Assembly: GCF_001661265.1 (NCBI RefSeq)
Contig: NW_017566992.1
Span: forward strand, 465,514 to 529,513
DNA from: Saitoella complicata NRRL Y-17804
Lineage: Eukaryota; Ascomycota; Saitoellomycetes; Saitoellales; Saitoellaceae
DNA: 64,000 nt
Direction: 5' to 3'
Positions 1-11,518 of the stretch are shown one piece after another. Each line of letters opens with the position of its first letter. Position 1 is the stretch's first letter. Below the pieces are notes generated by a model. It was not told the DNA's origin. It saw nothing but the letters and a program-made list of their open reading frames with translations, and searched no databases. The position numbers and the translations under genes were made by a program.

Positions 1-3000
1 CGCAGCAAGTACAACTTCACCAACGTGCCCTTGTCCTACATCCGTCGCGCTAAGCAGATGGGTTTCTCCGACAAGCAGCTTGCTTCCATGCTTAACTCCA
101 ACGAGCAGCAGATCCGCCGCATGCGTGTTGAGGCCGGTATTACGCCTTTCGTCAAGCAGATCGACACTGTCGCTGCCGAGTTCCCTGCCTACACCAACTA
201 CTTGTACGTGACCTACAACGCTAGTGAGCACGACATCACCTTCGAGGACCGTGGTGTTATGGTCCTTGGTTCCGGTGTGTACCGTATTGGTTCCTCCGTC
301 GAGTTCGACTGGTGTGCTGTCCGCACTGTCCGTACTCTCCGCGAGCATGGTGTCAAGACCATCATGGTTAACTACAACCCTGAGACCGTCTCCACCGATT
401 ACGACGAGGCTGACCGTCTCTACTTCGAGAACATTGACATTGAGCGTGTCCTTGATATCTACGAGTTGGAGCAGTCTGCTGGTGTTGTTGGATCCATGGG
501 TGGTCAGACTCCTAACAACATTGCCTTGGCTCTTCACCGTTTGAACGTCAAGATGCTCGGTACCTCTCCCGAGAACATCGACACCGCCGAGAACCGTTTC
601 AAGTTCTCTCGCATGCTTGACCGCATCGGTGTCGACCAGCCTTTGTGGAAGGAGCTTACCTCTTTCGAGGAGGCTCGCGAGTTCGCCAACAGGGTTACGT
701 ACCCCGTCTTGGTCCGTCCTTCCTACGTGTTGTCTGGTGCTGCCATGAACACCGTCTGGTCCGAGGATGACCTCGAGAACTACTTGAAGCAGGCTGCTGC
801 CGTCTCTAAGGAGTACCCTGTTGTTATCACCAAGTACATTGAGAACGCTAAGGAGATTGAGATGGATGCCGTCGCTAAGGACGGTAAGATGATCTTCCAC
901 GTCATCTCCGAGCACATTGAGAACGCTGGTGTCCACTCTGGTGACGCTACCCTTGTCTTGCCTCCTCAGGACTTGGACCCTGTTACCATGCAGCGTATTA
1001 CTGAGGCTACTGCCAAGATCGGATATGCTCTCAACATCACCGGTCCCTACAACATCCAGTTCATCGCCAAGGACAATGACATCAAGGTCATCGAGTGTAA
1101 CGTCCGTGCCTCTCGTTCCTTCCCCTTCGTCTCGAAGGTGATGGGTGTTGACCTTATCGAAATGGCTACTAAGGCTATGATGGGCTTGCCCGTCTCTCCT
1201 TACCCCAAGGTTGAGTTGCCCAAGAAGTACGTCGCCGTTAAGGTGCCTCAGTTCTCTTTCAGCCGTTTGGCTGGTGCTGACCCCGTTCTCGGTGTCGAGA
1301 TGGCCTCCACTGGTGAGGTTGCTTGTTTCGGTGCGGACAAGTACGAGGCTTACTTGAAGGGTTTGATCTCCACTGGATTCAAGCTCCCCAAGAAGAAGAA
1401 CGTTCTTCTTTCTATCGGTTCCTTCCGCGAGAAGATGGAGATGCTTCCTTCCATCAAGACCCTTCACAAGCTCGGCTTCACCTTGCACGCTACGGCTGGT
1501 ACTGCTGACTTCATCAAGGAGCACGGTCTTCCCGTCCGTTACCTCGAGGCTTTGCCCGACTCTGCTGAGCAGAACGCTGAGTACTCCTTGAACGAGCACT
1601 TGGCTAACAACTTGATCGACCTCTACATCAACTTGCCTTCCTCCAACCGCTTCCGTCGTCCTGCCTCCTACACTTCGACTGGTTACCGTACCCGTCGTAT
1701 GGCCGTTGACTTCTCCATTCCTTTGGTGACCAACGTCAAGAACGCCAAGATCTTAATCGAGGCTTTCGCTCGCAGGACCGACTTCGACGTCTCCGTTGTT
1801 GACTTCCAGTCCAGCCACCAGACCTTGACTTTTCCTGGTCTGATCAACTTGGCTGCCTTCGTCCCCGGACTCGTCGAGGAGGGTACTAAGGACTTCGAGC
1901 AGATGACCAAGGCTTCTGTTACTGCCGGCTTCACCATGGCTCGTGTCATGCCTCTTGGTGCCGCTGGCTCCATCGAGGATGCCAAGTCGCTTGCTATTGC
2001 TCAACGCAACGCTCAGGGTGCCGCTCACTGTGACTTCAACTTCTCTGTTGCTGCCACTTCCAGCAACACTGACGAAGTTGACAAGCTTGCTGGTGATGTT
2101 GGATCTCTCTTCATCCCCTTCAATCACCTCTCTGGTAATGTCAACAAGGTTGCTGCCGTCGCTTCCCACTTCGGTGTTTGGCCCGAGTCCAAGCCTATCG
2201 TTTCTGACGCTAAGGCCACTGACCTGGCCTCCATCTTGTTATTGGCCAGCTTGCAGTCCCGCCCCGTTCACATCACTAACGTGACCACCAAGGACGACAT
2301 GGCTCTCATCTCTCTCGCTAAGAGCAAGGGATTGAACGTCACTTGCGACGTCTCCGTTTACGCTTTGTTCCTTTCCCAGAAGGACTACCCTGAGGTTGCC
2401 TGTTTGCCTACTGTGGAGGACCAGGAGGCTTTGTGGAAGAACATCGCCGATGTTGACTGCTTCTCTATTGGTTCTTTGCCTTACCACGTTGCTCACGCTC
2501 TCAACAAGCCTTTGTCTGCTGACCTTGGTATTGCTGAGGCTTTGCCTTTGTTGCTCGGTGCCGTTGCTGAGGGTAAGTTGTCTATGGACGATGTCACCTC
2601 CCGCTTCTACTACAAGCCTAAGGAGATCTTCGATTTGCACGACCAGCCCGACTCTTCCGTCACTGTTGAGGCTGACCGCAAGTACGAGTTCAAGTCTGCT
2701 GGTGCGTGGTCTCCTTTCGAGGGCCGCAAGGTTGCTGGTAAGATCCTCAACGTCCAGTTCGAGTCCAAGGCCGTCTTCCAGGATGGTTCTTTCACCTCTG
2801 CTGGTACCGACGGAAAGGACATGTCTGCTTCCGTCTTGAGCAAGCCTACCGTTGGTACTCCTGCTCGTGCTCGCAAGTCTGTCTCCCGTGAGGCGCTCGG
2901 TGCTTCCCCCATCCTCGCTGCCCAGAGCCACCTCGAGGCGATCCCCTCCATCTCCTCCGCCTTGTCTGGCACTTCTTCCTTGAAGGACATGGTTTCCAAC

Positions 3001-3936
3001 ACCCCCTTCTTCCGCAAGAACGTCATCTCGGTGAAGCAGTTCAACCGCGAGGCTTTGCACCTTCTCTTCAGTGTCGCTCAGGAGATCCGCATCCAGGTTG
3101 AGCGTTACGGTGTCTTGGACTTGTTGCAGGGACGTGTCTTGGCTACCATGTTCTACGAGCCCTCTACTCGCACCTCGGCTTCCTTCGATGCCGCTATGCA
3201 GAGGCTCGGTGGTAAGACCCTTGCCATCACTGCCAGCGCCTCGAGCGTTGCAAAGGGCGAGTCGCTCGCCGACACCATCCGTACGTTGTCTTCGTACTCT
3301 GATGCTATTGTCTTGCGACACCCGTCGGCCGAATCGGCGGCTACGGCGGCTAAGTCCTCCCCGGTACCGATCATCAACGCTGGCAACGGCAGCGTCGAGC
3401 ACCCTACTCAGGCGTTTACTGACCTCTTCACCATCCGTGAGGAGCTCGGTACCGTCAACGGATTGACCATCACCTTCGTCGGTGATCTCCGTTACGGCCG
3501 TACCATCCATAGCCTTATCCGCTTGCTCAGCTTCTACCACGTCAACGTCAACTTGGTTTCGCCTCCTGCTCTTAGGCTCCCTGCTGACTTGGTCGCTGAG
3601 TTGAACACCGAGACCATGACCATCAAGGAGCACATTGCTCTCTCCCCTGAGCTCGTGGCTTCTACCGACGTTCTCTACGTTACCCGCGTCCAGGGCGAGC
3701 GCTTCGAGTCCCCTGAGGAGTACGAGACCTTGAAGGATACCTTCATCGTTGACAACGCGGTGTTGAAGAACGCTAAGCAGCACATGATCGTGATGCACCC
3801 TCTCCCCCGCAACGCTGAGATCAGCGGTGAGGTCGACGGTGACCACCGTGCTGCTTACTTCAGGCAGATGAGGTACGGAATGTACACCCGCATGGCTTTG
3901 TTGGCATGTGTCTTGGGTCCCATGGAGAACAACTAG
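1..3936 (+). CDS. URA2: URA2: carbamoyl-phosphate synthase/aspartate transcarbamylase, 3' part
   Basis: First enzyme complex of de novo pyrimidine synthesis; it makes carbamoyl phosphate and condenses it with aspartate. The frame is open from base 1, so the start, the glutaminase domain and the first ATP-grasp half lie upstream; 1,311 residues are visible without an intron. In order: the CPSase oligomerisation region ([14 protein letters not shown]), the second ATP-grasp domain, an MGS-like allosteric region (about residues 460-590), a dihydroorotase-like region (about 600-920), a linker, and ATCase (about 1000-1311) with [25 protein letters not shown] and HPLPR. The dihydroorotase-like region reads [11 protein letters not shown] where active enzymes carry the metal-binding HxH, so it is vestigial, as is known for fungal URA2. 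Codon choice is strongly biased (TTG Leu, AAG Lys), suggesting high expression. Confidence 0.97.
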   Translation, partial: RSKYNFTNVPLSYIRRAKQMGFSDKQLASMLNSNEQQIRRMRVEAGITPFVKQIDTVAAEFPAYTNYLYVTYNASEHDITFEDRGVMVLGSGVYRIGSSVEFDWCAVRTVRTLREHGVKTIMVNYNPETVSTDYDEADRLYFENIDIERVLDIYELEQSAGVVGSMGGQTPNNIALALHRLNVKMLGTSPENIDTAENRFKFSRMLDRIGVDQPLWKELTSFEEAREFANRVTYPVLVRPSYVLSGAAMNTVWSEDDLENYLKQAAAVSKEYPVVITKYIENAKEIEMDAVAKDGKMIFHVISEHIENAGVHSGDATLVLPPQDLDPVTMQRITEATAKIGYALNITGPYNIQFIAKDNDIKVIECNVRASRSFPFVSKVMGVDLIEMATKAMMGLPVSPYPKVELPKKYVAVKVPQFSFSRLAGADPVLGVEMASTGEVACFGADKYEAYLKGLISTGFKLPKKKNVLLSIGSFREKMEMLPSIKTLHKLGFTLHATAGTADFIKEHGLPVRYLEALPDSAEQNAEYSLNEHLANNLIDLYINLPSSNRFRRPASYTSTGYRTRRMAVDFSIPLVTNVKNAKILIEAFARRTDFDVSVVDFQSSHQTLTFPGLINLAAFVPGLVEEGTKDFEQMTKASVTAGFTMARVMPLGAAGSIEDAKSLAIAQRNAQGAAHCDFNFSVAATSSNTDEVDKLAGDVGSLFIPFNHLSGNVNKVAAVASHFGVWPESKPIVSDAKATDLASILLLASLQSRPVHITNVTTKDDMALISLAKSKGLNVTCDVSVYALFLSQKDYPEVACLPTVEDQEALWKNIADVDCFSIGSLPYHVAHALNKPLSADLGIAEALPLLLGAVAEGKLSMDDVTSRFYYKPKEIFDLHDQPDSSVTVEADRKYEFKSAGAWSPFEGRKVAGKILNVQFESKAVFQDGSFTSAGTDGKDMSASVLSKPTVGTPARARKSVSREALGASPILAAQSHLEAIPSISSALSGTSSLKDMVSNTPFFRKNVISVKQFNREALHLLFSVAQEIRIQVERYGVLDLLQGRVLATMFYEPSTRTSASFDAAMQRLGGKTLAITASASSVAKGESLADTIRTLSSYSDAIVLRHPSAESAATAAKSSPVPIINAGNGSVEHPTQAFTDLFTIREELGTVNGLTITFVGDLRYGRTIHSLIRLLSFYHVNVNLVSPPALRLPADLVAELNTETMTIKEHIALSPELVASTDVLYVTRVQGERFESPEEYETLKDTFIVDNAVLKNAKQHMIVMHPLPRNAEISGEVDGDHRAAYFRQMRYGMYTRMALLACVLGPMENN

Positions 3937-4411
3937 AGATGGTGTGATGTAGTCATGATAGAGAGAAAGTTTACGACGCGTAGGATGTCATTGGCCTTTG
4001 GTTTTTTCTCGTTTGTTTAGCATTTTTGGCACTTTTTTTATTTGGATAAAAATGATCTCCTATTAGAACGTCGTTTTGTATATTAGAAGACTTGGTTATA
4101 AAAATGTCTGCATTTCCAAAAAAATTTGTCCCGTCTATATGTTTCCTGCTTTCGTTCGTTTGGTGTTCCAGTTGAGAGCGTCATGAAGTAGTATTCAAAC
4201 AGCTACGATAGCTATTGGATGAAGCTGGGACTTCAGATGTCTTTTCTCTTACAATAGACAAAACCTTTCCACACATACATCCCGTCAAAGTCAGACGAAC
4301 CCGGTTGCCGGGCAAACGTCCACTGATCGATACCGGTACAGTATGCAGAGCGATAACCTTAATTGCGCTCTCAACCGACACTCATCCATCTTCAATCCAC
4401 AACCATCCAAG
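3937..4411. other. URA2 3' flank and SDR promoter
   Basis: 475 bp between two plus-strand genes. The first part is AT-rich with long T runs, as expected of a 3' UTR and polyadenylation region. I see no further gene. In the second half the frame of the next gene stays open back to an ATG at 4343, so the exact start of that gene is ambiguous. Confidence 0.6.
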
Positions 4412-5705
4412 ATGTCTACAATCTCAAAGAAAGACCCTTCAGCTCGCGACTCAACATCTCACCCAGCCTCCTACAACCCTCAAACACCTACCACCCAATC
4501 CCGCAACACCTACTCCCCCTTCACCACCTTCCCCTTCCGTACATGGCACGCCATACCCGGTCTACCTCAATTGATCGTGAACTTGGTCTTTAGCATCGCT
4601 GCAGTCTTCTATAGCGTTCTTGGGCTGGTTACGCTGTTCAGTCTGATTCCGTTGGGTGTTTTCAAGAGTGTGTGGAGTACGCTGATCCACATCTTCGGGA
4701 ACAAAAAGGCCACAGCCGCTGGCCGCGGAAGACGCTGCGTCATCATCAACGGTGCAAAGCAAGTCCACACTCCTTCCAGCTTGCCTAATACAAGCCATCT
4801 AACGCCTATCCCCCAGCTCTGGCATCGGCGCCGCCCTTGTCCAAGAATACGCCAACGAACACACCCACCTCATCCTCCTCGCCCGCTCAAAGGACCGCCT
4901 TTCCGAAGTCTCATCCACAGCCCACAAACTCGGCGCGACTGTCAACACCCACTCCCTCGAATTCCTCGAACACGACCAGATTGTCGCCCTTAAGGAGTTA
5001 CTCGTGAAGGTTGATAGAGAGTATGGCGGGATCGATATCGCGATCTCCGTTACGGGAATCACGGGACACCGCGAAGACGTCGTAGGACGTCGAGGACCCA
5101 CGAAGAGCGCAGATGAGTCCGAACCTTTGTTGAGAGAGAGCTACGCCCACATCACACAAGGCTCAGAATGGGGCGCGACAACCGCCGAACGCATGATCCG
5201 CGTCAACGTCGAAGCCTGCTCCGCATTCATCCTAACCTGCTACGACCTCATGAAATTACGACAAGCCAAGCACCTCCCCCACAACAAAAAGAGAACGACG
5301 AGGAAGATCGTTATCGTGGCGAGTAGTGCGGCGTATTTCGCTCCGGCCAATTTTGCGCTCTACGCAGCGAGTAAGGCATTCTTGTACTCGTTGGGGGTGT
5401 CACTCGTGTCTATTGCCGCGCCGTTCGATATCCAGGTCACTACGGTCACGCCGGGGTTCATCGAGTCGGGTATGACGCAGACAATGCTCGCGACGGGTAT
5501 GACGACGCCTCATCCCACGCTCGGACATCCTCAAAAGATGGCACGCGCAATCAGGAGGGGGGAAGAGAGGGGTGATGTTATGGTTGCTTGGCCTGTCATC
5601 GAAGTCGCGGGGTTGTTTGGAGCGAGGGCGTTGAGTCCGTTGGTTGAAGTTTTGGGAAGGTGGATTGGAATGGCGACGGGCAGTGCGGGTTGGGTGTTGT
5701 CATGA
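4412..5705 (+). CDS. membrane-anchored short-chain dehydrogenase/reductase
   Basis: NAD(P)-dependent oxidoreductase of the classical SDR superfamily; substrate unknown. Exons 4412-4758 and 4817-5705 give 411 aa. The start is the ATG of MSTISKK; an in-frame ATG at 4343 is the alternative. Residues about 50-95 are strongly hydrophobic and probably anchor the protein in a membrane (ER likely, inference). The Rossmann motif NGANSGIG is split by the intron; the catalytic pair is YAASK, after the serine of SSAAYF. The usual NNAG motif is replaced by SVTG. The 58-nt intron starts with GCAAGT and ends with CAG. It is a rare GC-AG intron, and only this junction restores NSGIGAALVQEY. Lipid or sterol reductases such as 3-ketosphinganine reductase are possible, but no motif fixes the substrate. 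Confidence 0.85.
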
Positions 5706-5893
5706 ACTGCCATAGTCGTTCTTGGACGGCGGAGGAAATGAGTTATGATGCAGTAAGTCCATTCGTATAGCTAGCATACATAGCAAAACATTGGGTATCC
5801 CTATCTTCAACACATATTCCGAAACCGTTAATTCTCGATATCACCCTCCACGCGACAATATCTATCCCCAAAAACAATTCCACAATCAGATAG

Positions 5894-8381
5894 TCACCTG
5901 TCCTCACACATCCCCACCCCCAACCTCAAACTCGGAATCGCATTCTCCTCTTTATCCTCCAACACCGCCAACCACGTACTGGCATACATGTTCGTACGAT
6001 CGATACACCGTCCTTTACTCCTCACCTCGACCGGACGACACCTGAACCCGGCACGTTCGTATTCTTCGACATACCACGGCTGCATAGCCGCAGAGCGGAA
6101 AAGAACTTCACCCCCGACTTTCATGGCACGGCGGAGCACCGACAACTCACCACGAATCTCAGCACGATCACCTCCCTCTTCGAACCAATCCGCATGATCC
6201 ATCAACACCGCCTTCGTCACTGTTCCGGGGGTGAGAGTACGGAGAACATCACCGATATAATCCGTATGCAAACGGAACATATCCAACGCACCCGGCTGAC
6301 CCAACTTCTCATGACTCTCCTCATCAAGATAATGAGGATGACACTCCTTCGTAAACCTCCCCGTCAAACACAACAAATAAAAGTAATTGTCATCCCTCAA
6401 CAACGTACTCTCAATGACTGGATCGAACGTGTTGGCGACATACTCAAACATCGTCTGTTCCGCCAAAATCATCTTCCACTGATTGATCGGCACGCCGAGC
6501 GCTTTCCAGAGGAAGACCGGGTTAGCGTATAAGACCTTGTTGACCCACCCACTCAACAACACGGGCCTAATTCTCTCCTTCCAAACCCTTCTCTGCTCCT
6601 CCAACGTCTTCGTCTGACACATCTCCCTCACCGCACCCCCCAACCCAAAGATCCGGAGCAACCACCTCGCAGCCTTGATAGCCACACCAGAATGCCCCGA
6701 ATCATACAACCCCCCGACCTTCGCGAAACTCCCCGCATTCCTAACCCAAAACTCAAGCGCGGGAGCACTGAGATGCGGCGCCAACCTCTTCAACAACAAC
6801 CCCCTAAAATCCACATGCCACCCCTCCCCAAACAACCTCCAAAACTCCTCATACCCACACACCGTAAACGCCGCCAACTTGAGTTCAACGAGATGATTCT
6901 GACAAGGATTCAAATCAACACAATGAATCCTCTTCGGTTTCTTCGCGCCGAGGGCGTAGGCGAGGGCGTTGTCGCCTCCGGAGGTGATACAGACAATCAC
7001 GTCATCCTCCCTGACCTTGAGGACGTTTAAATCCTCCCTCGGATCCTCCCACGTAAACGCATAGATATACGTATCGAACTGGGTATGTTTCTCCTTTTCC
7101 TGCTCATACGGAATCCGCCACAAATGACTCTGATAATAAAAACTCGGCAACGGCAACCCAGCCGCCAGATTCACGATCGCGGCATCGTAGGCTTTGGTGT
7201 GAACGATCGCCGTGGTTGAGGATGCATCGTGCTCCACCAAACCCTTGGGGCGGAGATACGGCGATTCAGTAGCGATCTCGTCGACGCGCCCGATGTTGCC
7301 GTATCCCCTCTCTCTCTTACACCCAACCCAAACCCAATACGGGATCCCTCCCAAGCCCCTATTCCTCCCATTCAAAACCTTCACGGTCCCGAATACGTGC
7401 TCCAGGTACGCTCTACGTCCGGGCTCGAGATGGACGTTGTCCGCTTCAAACCATAATCGCCAAAACGTACGTGCGAGCCAGGAGACGTGGTGACCGGGGG
7501 TGGAGCGGGAGGGGTGGGTGTAGGGTAAGGAGGAGGAGGTCCCGGTGTAGAAATCCGCGAGAGCGATGAGTCCGTCTGCGCTCAACAGTCGATTCGCTTT
7601 CTCGATCACGCTTAGGTATGGCGGGATCATACTCAATGAATAGGAGAAGGTGATCAACTCCACGCTCCCATCTGGAACGGACGTATCGGTCCATTGTGCC
7701 GCATCAGCGCATACGACCTCGACGTTCGTGAATCCGAGGGAATCGAAGCGTTCACGCGCGATGGCGCAGAGGGAAGGGGAAAAGTCGACCAAGTAGATCC
7801 TGTCGAAGAATTGGGTGATGGGCATCGAGAGGTGTTTGGACATCTGCTCGATATTCCAGCCCGTACCGCCGCCAACCTACACCTCATCTCATTAGCATGT
7901 CACCCACACCAAACTGCCGACAGGGAACAAAACTCACATCAATCCAAACCTTCTTCTCGGAACTGTGGGAAGCAACACGCTTCGCCAAAACCTCACCACT
8001 AACCAATCTCAACATCGTCTCGCGTCCCCTCAACAACCGTCCCCTCGTCAAATCATAAACATCCGCCTGTCCCTTGTAGAAACCCTCCAAACTCGCTTGT
8101 TGCCCCATCATCACGCCACCCTCGACATCCTTGGCATGAGGCTTGATGAAGCAGTTGTACGCGAATTTCATGTATGGTTTCGTTGCGGGGATGGAGCAGA
8201 GCACAATGAAAACCAGGAGGGCAAGGGGGAGGATGAGCGGGATGCGGATTGCGAGGGAACCGGATTCGGTGGCCATGGGGAGGGGAATTGCGAAGCCGTT
8301 GTTGTTGAAGGGTTTTGTGATTGCGTGTTTGAATGCGAGGAGCTTCGGGAGGGGAAGCATCCCCTTCATGATATCAGTCAT
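5894..8381 (-). CDS. BTA1: betaine lipid synthase (DGTS synthase)
   Basis: Makes the phosphorus-free membrane lipid diacylglyceryl-trimethylhomoserine from diacylglycerol and S-adenosylmethionine. Exons (minus strand) 8381-7938 and 7876-5894, intron 7877-7937 (GTGAGT...TAG), 808 aa. A membrane segment lies at about residues 40-65. Next comes the BtaB-like N-methyltransferase, with SAM motif DVGGGTGWN spanning the splice junction exactly, then the BtaA-like DUF3419 aminocarboxypropyl transferase from about residue 370 (DDVIVCITSGGDNALAY, CVDLNPCQNHL). This methyltransferase-first order is the known fungal one; algal BTA1 is reversed. The ATG at 8381 was chosen because the frame upstream has no ATG. 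In fungi BTA1 is typically induced by phosphate starvation (established); I did not identify a PHO4-type site. Confidence 0.93.
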
Positions 8382-8692
8382 GTCGTCGTTTTTGTTCTTG
8401 TCGTCGTTCTGCCCTCCATCCTGAGCCCGAGGCACCACAAGTTATATCCATCCCCCATGATCCCTCTGAGTCAATTGAGCGATTAATTGGCGAGGCCCTT
8501 CACAATGTCAGGAGAGTGAGGTGTTTGTCGTTGAGCGCTTTACCCACTGTTGAACGGTGACGGGGTGCGGGACCCTGCGCTCCGGATGTACCGCGGAAGG
8601 AAGACTTACCCCCGACAGTTGCAGATACCCCGCTCACCGCAAAACACCATAAATACACCTACCATGACCAACTTCACCTCCTCGCAACGACC
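8382..8692. promoter_or_regulatory. divergent promoter, BTA1 / beta-mannosidase
   Basis: 311 bp separate the two divergent start codons, so both genes must be driven from here. A TATA-like string CATAAATA lies at 8648-8655, about 40 bp before the beta-mannosidase ATG. No regulatory site could be assigned with confidence. Confidence 0.5.
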
Positions 8693-11278
8693 ATGTACAC
8701 ACAAACCCTCGACCTAAAGTCCGCTTCCTGGTCCTTCAACTACGAAGATCAATGGCTCCCCTGCGCTCACTCTCCCTCGCAGATCCACCTGGAGCTGTTG
8801 TCGGCCGGAAAGATCCCTGATCCGTTTGAAGGGATGAATGAGAAAGATCTACAGTGGATTGGGGAGAGGTGTTGGACTTATCGCTGCGAATTCGAGATTC
8901 CGGAACTTGATCATGACGATCTGAAGACAGTGTTGGTGTTTGAGGGACTTGATACGTTCGCGACAGTCCGGCTGGATGGAAAACAGATTCTCAAATCCGA
9001 AAATCAATTTCACACACATCGCATCCCAACCAACCTCACCCCCGGCCGCACCCACACCCTCACGCTAACCTTCTCCTCCGCCCTCCACCACGGCCACGCC
9101 CTCCTCCACACGCACGGCAACCGCGCCCTCTGGAACGGCGATGCATCCCGCCTCTACGTCCGAAAAGCGCCCTACCACTACGGCTGGGATTGGGGGCCCG
9201 TGTTGATGACGTGTGGACCGTGGAGGGAGGTCAGGGTTGAGAGGTACGAGGGCAGGTTGGTGGACGTGGTTGCGAAGGTGGAGGTTACCGATAATCTCAG
9301 TACTGCGACTCTTGATGTTGAGGTCGAGACGGAGGGTGGGGATGTTGTTACGATTCAGTTGTTTAGCCCTGAGGGGGATTTGGTTGTGGATGGGCAAGAT
9401 GTTAGGGTTGGGAAGGATGGGAAGGGAAGGACGGAAATCACGCTGAAGGATCCGGAGTTGTGGTATCCGCACTCACTCGGCGTACAACCCCTCTACGAAC
9501 TCCGCGCCGTCCTCACATCCCCCACTTCCCCATCCACCACACACACCCTAACCCGCCCCCTCGGCCTCCGCCGCGCAAAGCTGATTCAGCGCCCACTCAA
9601 ACACGACGCGCCCGGCACGACCTTTCATTTCGAAATTAATGGTGTTCCGATGTTCGTTCCCGGTGCGGATTGGATCCCGGCTGATTCGTTTACGTGTCGT
9701 CTCACCGACAAAGATTACGAGGACTGGGTTGATTTGGCGGTTAGGGGTGGGCATGCCATGCTCCGAGTCTGGGGTGGCGGAATCTACGAATCCGAGGCGT
9801 TTTATCGGGCCTGTGATGAGAAGGGTGTCTTGGTGTGGCAAGACATCTTGTTCGCATGCGGGCAGTACCCAACCCACCCCGAGTTCTTGTCGAGTGTGGA
9901 GAGGGAGGTGAAGGAGGAATTGGGAAGGTTAAGACATCATCCGTCCATCGTCTTGGTGTGTGGGAATAATGAGGATTACATGCTTGCGGAACAACTCAAA
10001 CTCGAGTATGATCCCGAGGACACGAATCCCGAGAATTGGCTCAAGACGAGTTTTCCGGCAAGGTGGATATACGAGAAGTTGTTACCGGAATGCGTTGAGG
10101 ATGTCGCGCCGCATATCGATTACCACCCCGGTTCGCCGTGGGGTGGGAAAGATACGATGGATCCAAACGGAGGCGATCTACATCAGTGGAACGTCTGGCA
10201 CGGATCGCAGGCACCGTATCAAACCTATCCAGCCCTAGGCGGAAGATTTGTCTCCGAATTCGGAATGCAAGCAGCCCCACACCCACGTACCATCAAATCC
10301 TTCACACACGGCATGAGTGAGGGAGAGGTATACCCCCAAAGCGCAGTGATGGACCACCACAACAAAGCCGATGGCCACGAAAAGCGGCTCGGGGGGTACC
10401 TCGTCGAGAATTTCCGTTGGAAGGACGATATACCCGGATGGTCCTACGCAACTCAGTTGTTGCAGTCTGAGGCATTGTCAACGGCATACCGACATTGGCG
10501 CCGTGCGTGGAGGGGGGAGGGGAGGGAGGAGTGTGGTGGGGTTTTGGTGTGGCAGTTGAATGATTGTTGGCCGTGTACGTCGTGGGCTGTCGTTGATTAT
10601 GAGAAGAGGGCGAAGATGGCATGGTTCACAATCCGGCGTGAGCTCGCCACGATTTCTGTTGGGGTCGAGCGGGTGGAGAAGAGGGATGGGCCAGAGGGTG
10701 AGAAGGTGGTGAAGGGTGCGGTGGATGGGCAACCGGGTCAACCGTTTGATTATGCGGAGAAGAAGGTTGTGTTGAATGCGTGGGCGTGCAATGCCTCGCT
10801 CAAGTCCGTTTCTGCCATCTTACAGCTTCGCGCGTACGAAATCAAGAGCGGCGAAGAACTCCCCGCACTACGTCTCCGGAAAGAAGTCACGCTCGCACCA
10901 AACTCCTCTACCGAAATCCTGACAGAAATCGACGCGGAAGACACAGACGTCGTCTACAACGCCTGTCTCCTCGCCCCCGAAGACGATGCCGCGTTCGCAT
11001 GTACCTCTTCCTGGCCCCAACCTTTCAAACACAGCCTCTTCCCCGCCCGGAACGTCCAGCTCACCATCTCTCCCGACCGCACCTCCGTCACCGTCACCGC
11101 CGATCGTCCGACGAAGGGCGTTTGGCTCGATGTGGTGGGTGATGATGATAGGGGTGTGAACTGGGGTGATAATTGTTTAGATGTGTTTCCGGGGGATGAG
11201 AGGGTTGTGGAGGTTGAGGGGTTAGAGGAGAGGGAGGTTTGTGTTAGGTGGTATGGGAGTGATTTTGAGAAGGAGTGA
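8693..11278 (+). CDS. beta-mannosidase, GH2, cytosolic type
   Basis: Removes non-reducing-end beta-mannose from manno-oligosaccharides and from N-glycan breakdown products. The single exon encodes 861 aa. The domains are the sugar-binding jelly roll (about 10-190, with YHYGWDWGP), an immunoglobulin-like domain (about 190-300), the TIM barrel (about 300-620) and C-terminal beta domains. The expected acid/base is Glu427 in CGNNEDYM and the nucleophile is Glu522 in VSEFGMQ. There is no signal peptide, and the length is that of the intracellular (MndB-like) clade rather than the secreted one. The gene is convergent with the chitin synthase-like gene, 240 bp away. Confidence 0.95.
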   Translation: MYTQTLDLKSASWSFNYEDQWLPCAHSPSQIHLELLSAGKIPDPFEGMNEKDLQWIGERCWTYRCEFEIPELDHDDLKTVLVFEGLDTFATVRLDGKQILKSENQFHTHRIPTNLTPGRTHTLTLTFSSALHHGHALLHTHGNRALWNGDASRLYVRKAPYHYGWDWGPVLMTCGPWREVRVERYEGRLVDVVAKVEVTDNLSTATLDVEVETEGGDVVTIQLFSPEGDLVVDGQDVRVGKDGKGRTEITLKDPELWYPHSLGVQPLYELRAVLTSPTSPSTTHTLTRPLGLRRAKLIQRPLKHDAPGTTFHFEINGVPMFVPGADWIPADSFTCRLTDKDYEDWVDLAVRGGHAMLRVWGGGIYESEAFYRACDEKGVLVWQDILFACGQYPTHPEFLSSVEREVKEELGRLRHHPSIVLVCGNNEDYMLAEQLKLEYDPEDTNPENWLKTSFPARWIYEKLLPECVEDVAPHIDYHPGSPWGGKDTMDPNGGDLHQWNVWHGSQAPYQTYPALGGRFVSEFGMQAAPHPRTIKSFTHGMSEGEVYPQSAVMDHHNKADGHEKRLGGYLVENFRWKDDIPGWSYATQLLQSEALSTAYRHWRRAWRGEGREECGGVLVWQLNDCWPCTSWAVVDYEKRAKMAWFTIRRELATISVGVERVEKRDGPEGEKVVKGAVDGQPGQPFDYAEKKVVLNAWACNASLKSVSAILQLRAYEIKSGEELPALRLRKEVTLAPNSSTEILTEIDAEDTDVVYNACLLAPEDDAAFACTSSWPQPFKHSLFPARNVQLTISPDRTSVTVTADRPTKGVWLDVVGDDDRGVNWGDNCLDVFPGDERVVEVEGLEEREVCVRWYGSDFEKE

Positions 11279-11518
11279 GAGGATGTGGGTGATGAGAGGG
11301 GAGGTTATGTAGTAGATATTATGTGAGATATGTTGTAGAATACTGATACCTTTTATACCCTCTGCGTCGGTCATTCTTGATGTACGCATACTGAGCTTGG
11401 AAGATTGTGCTCAAACAATGATTGTATGATCCATGATATTAGCAAGATATTCGATGTATATGATGTTCCCAAAAATCTGCCAGAAAATTCTCCAGAGAAA
11501 AACTAACCTGGTATAATC

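Noticed and set aside
2239-3846. 535-codon ORF on the minus strand opposite URA2
   Set aside because: It is a shadow: strong codon bias in URA2 avoids the triplets that would be stops on the other strand. The translation has no motif and lies wholly within the conserved gene.
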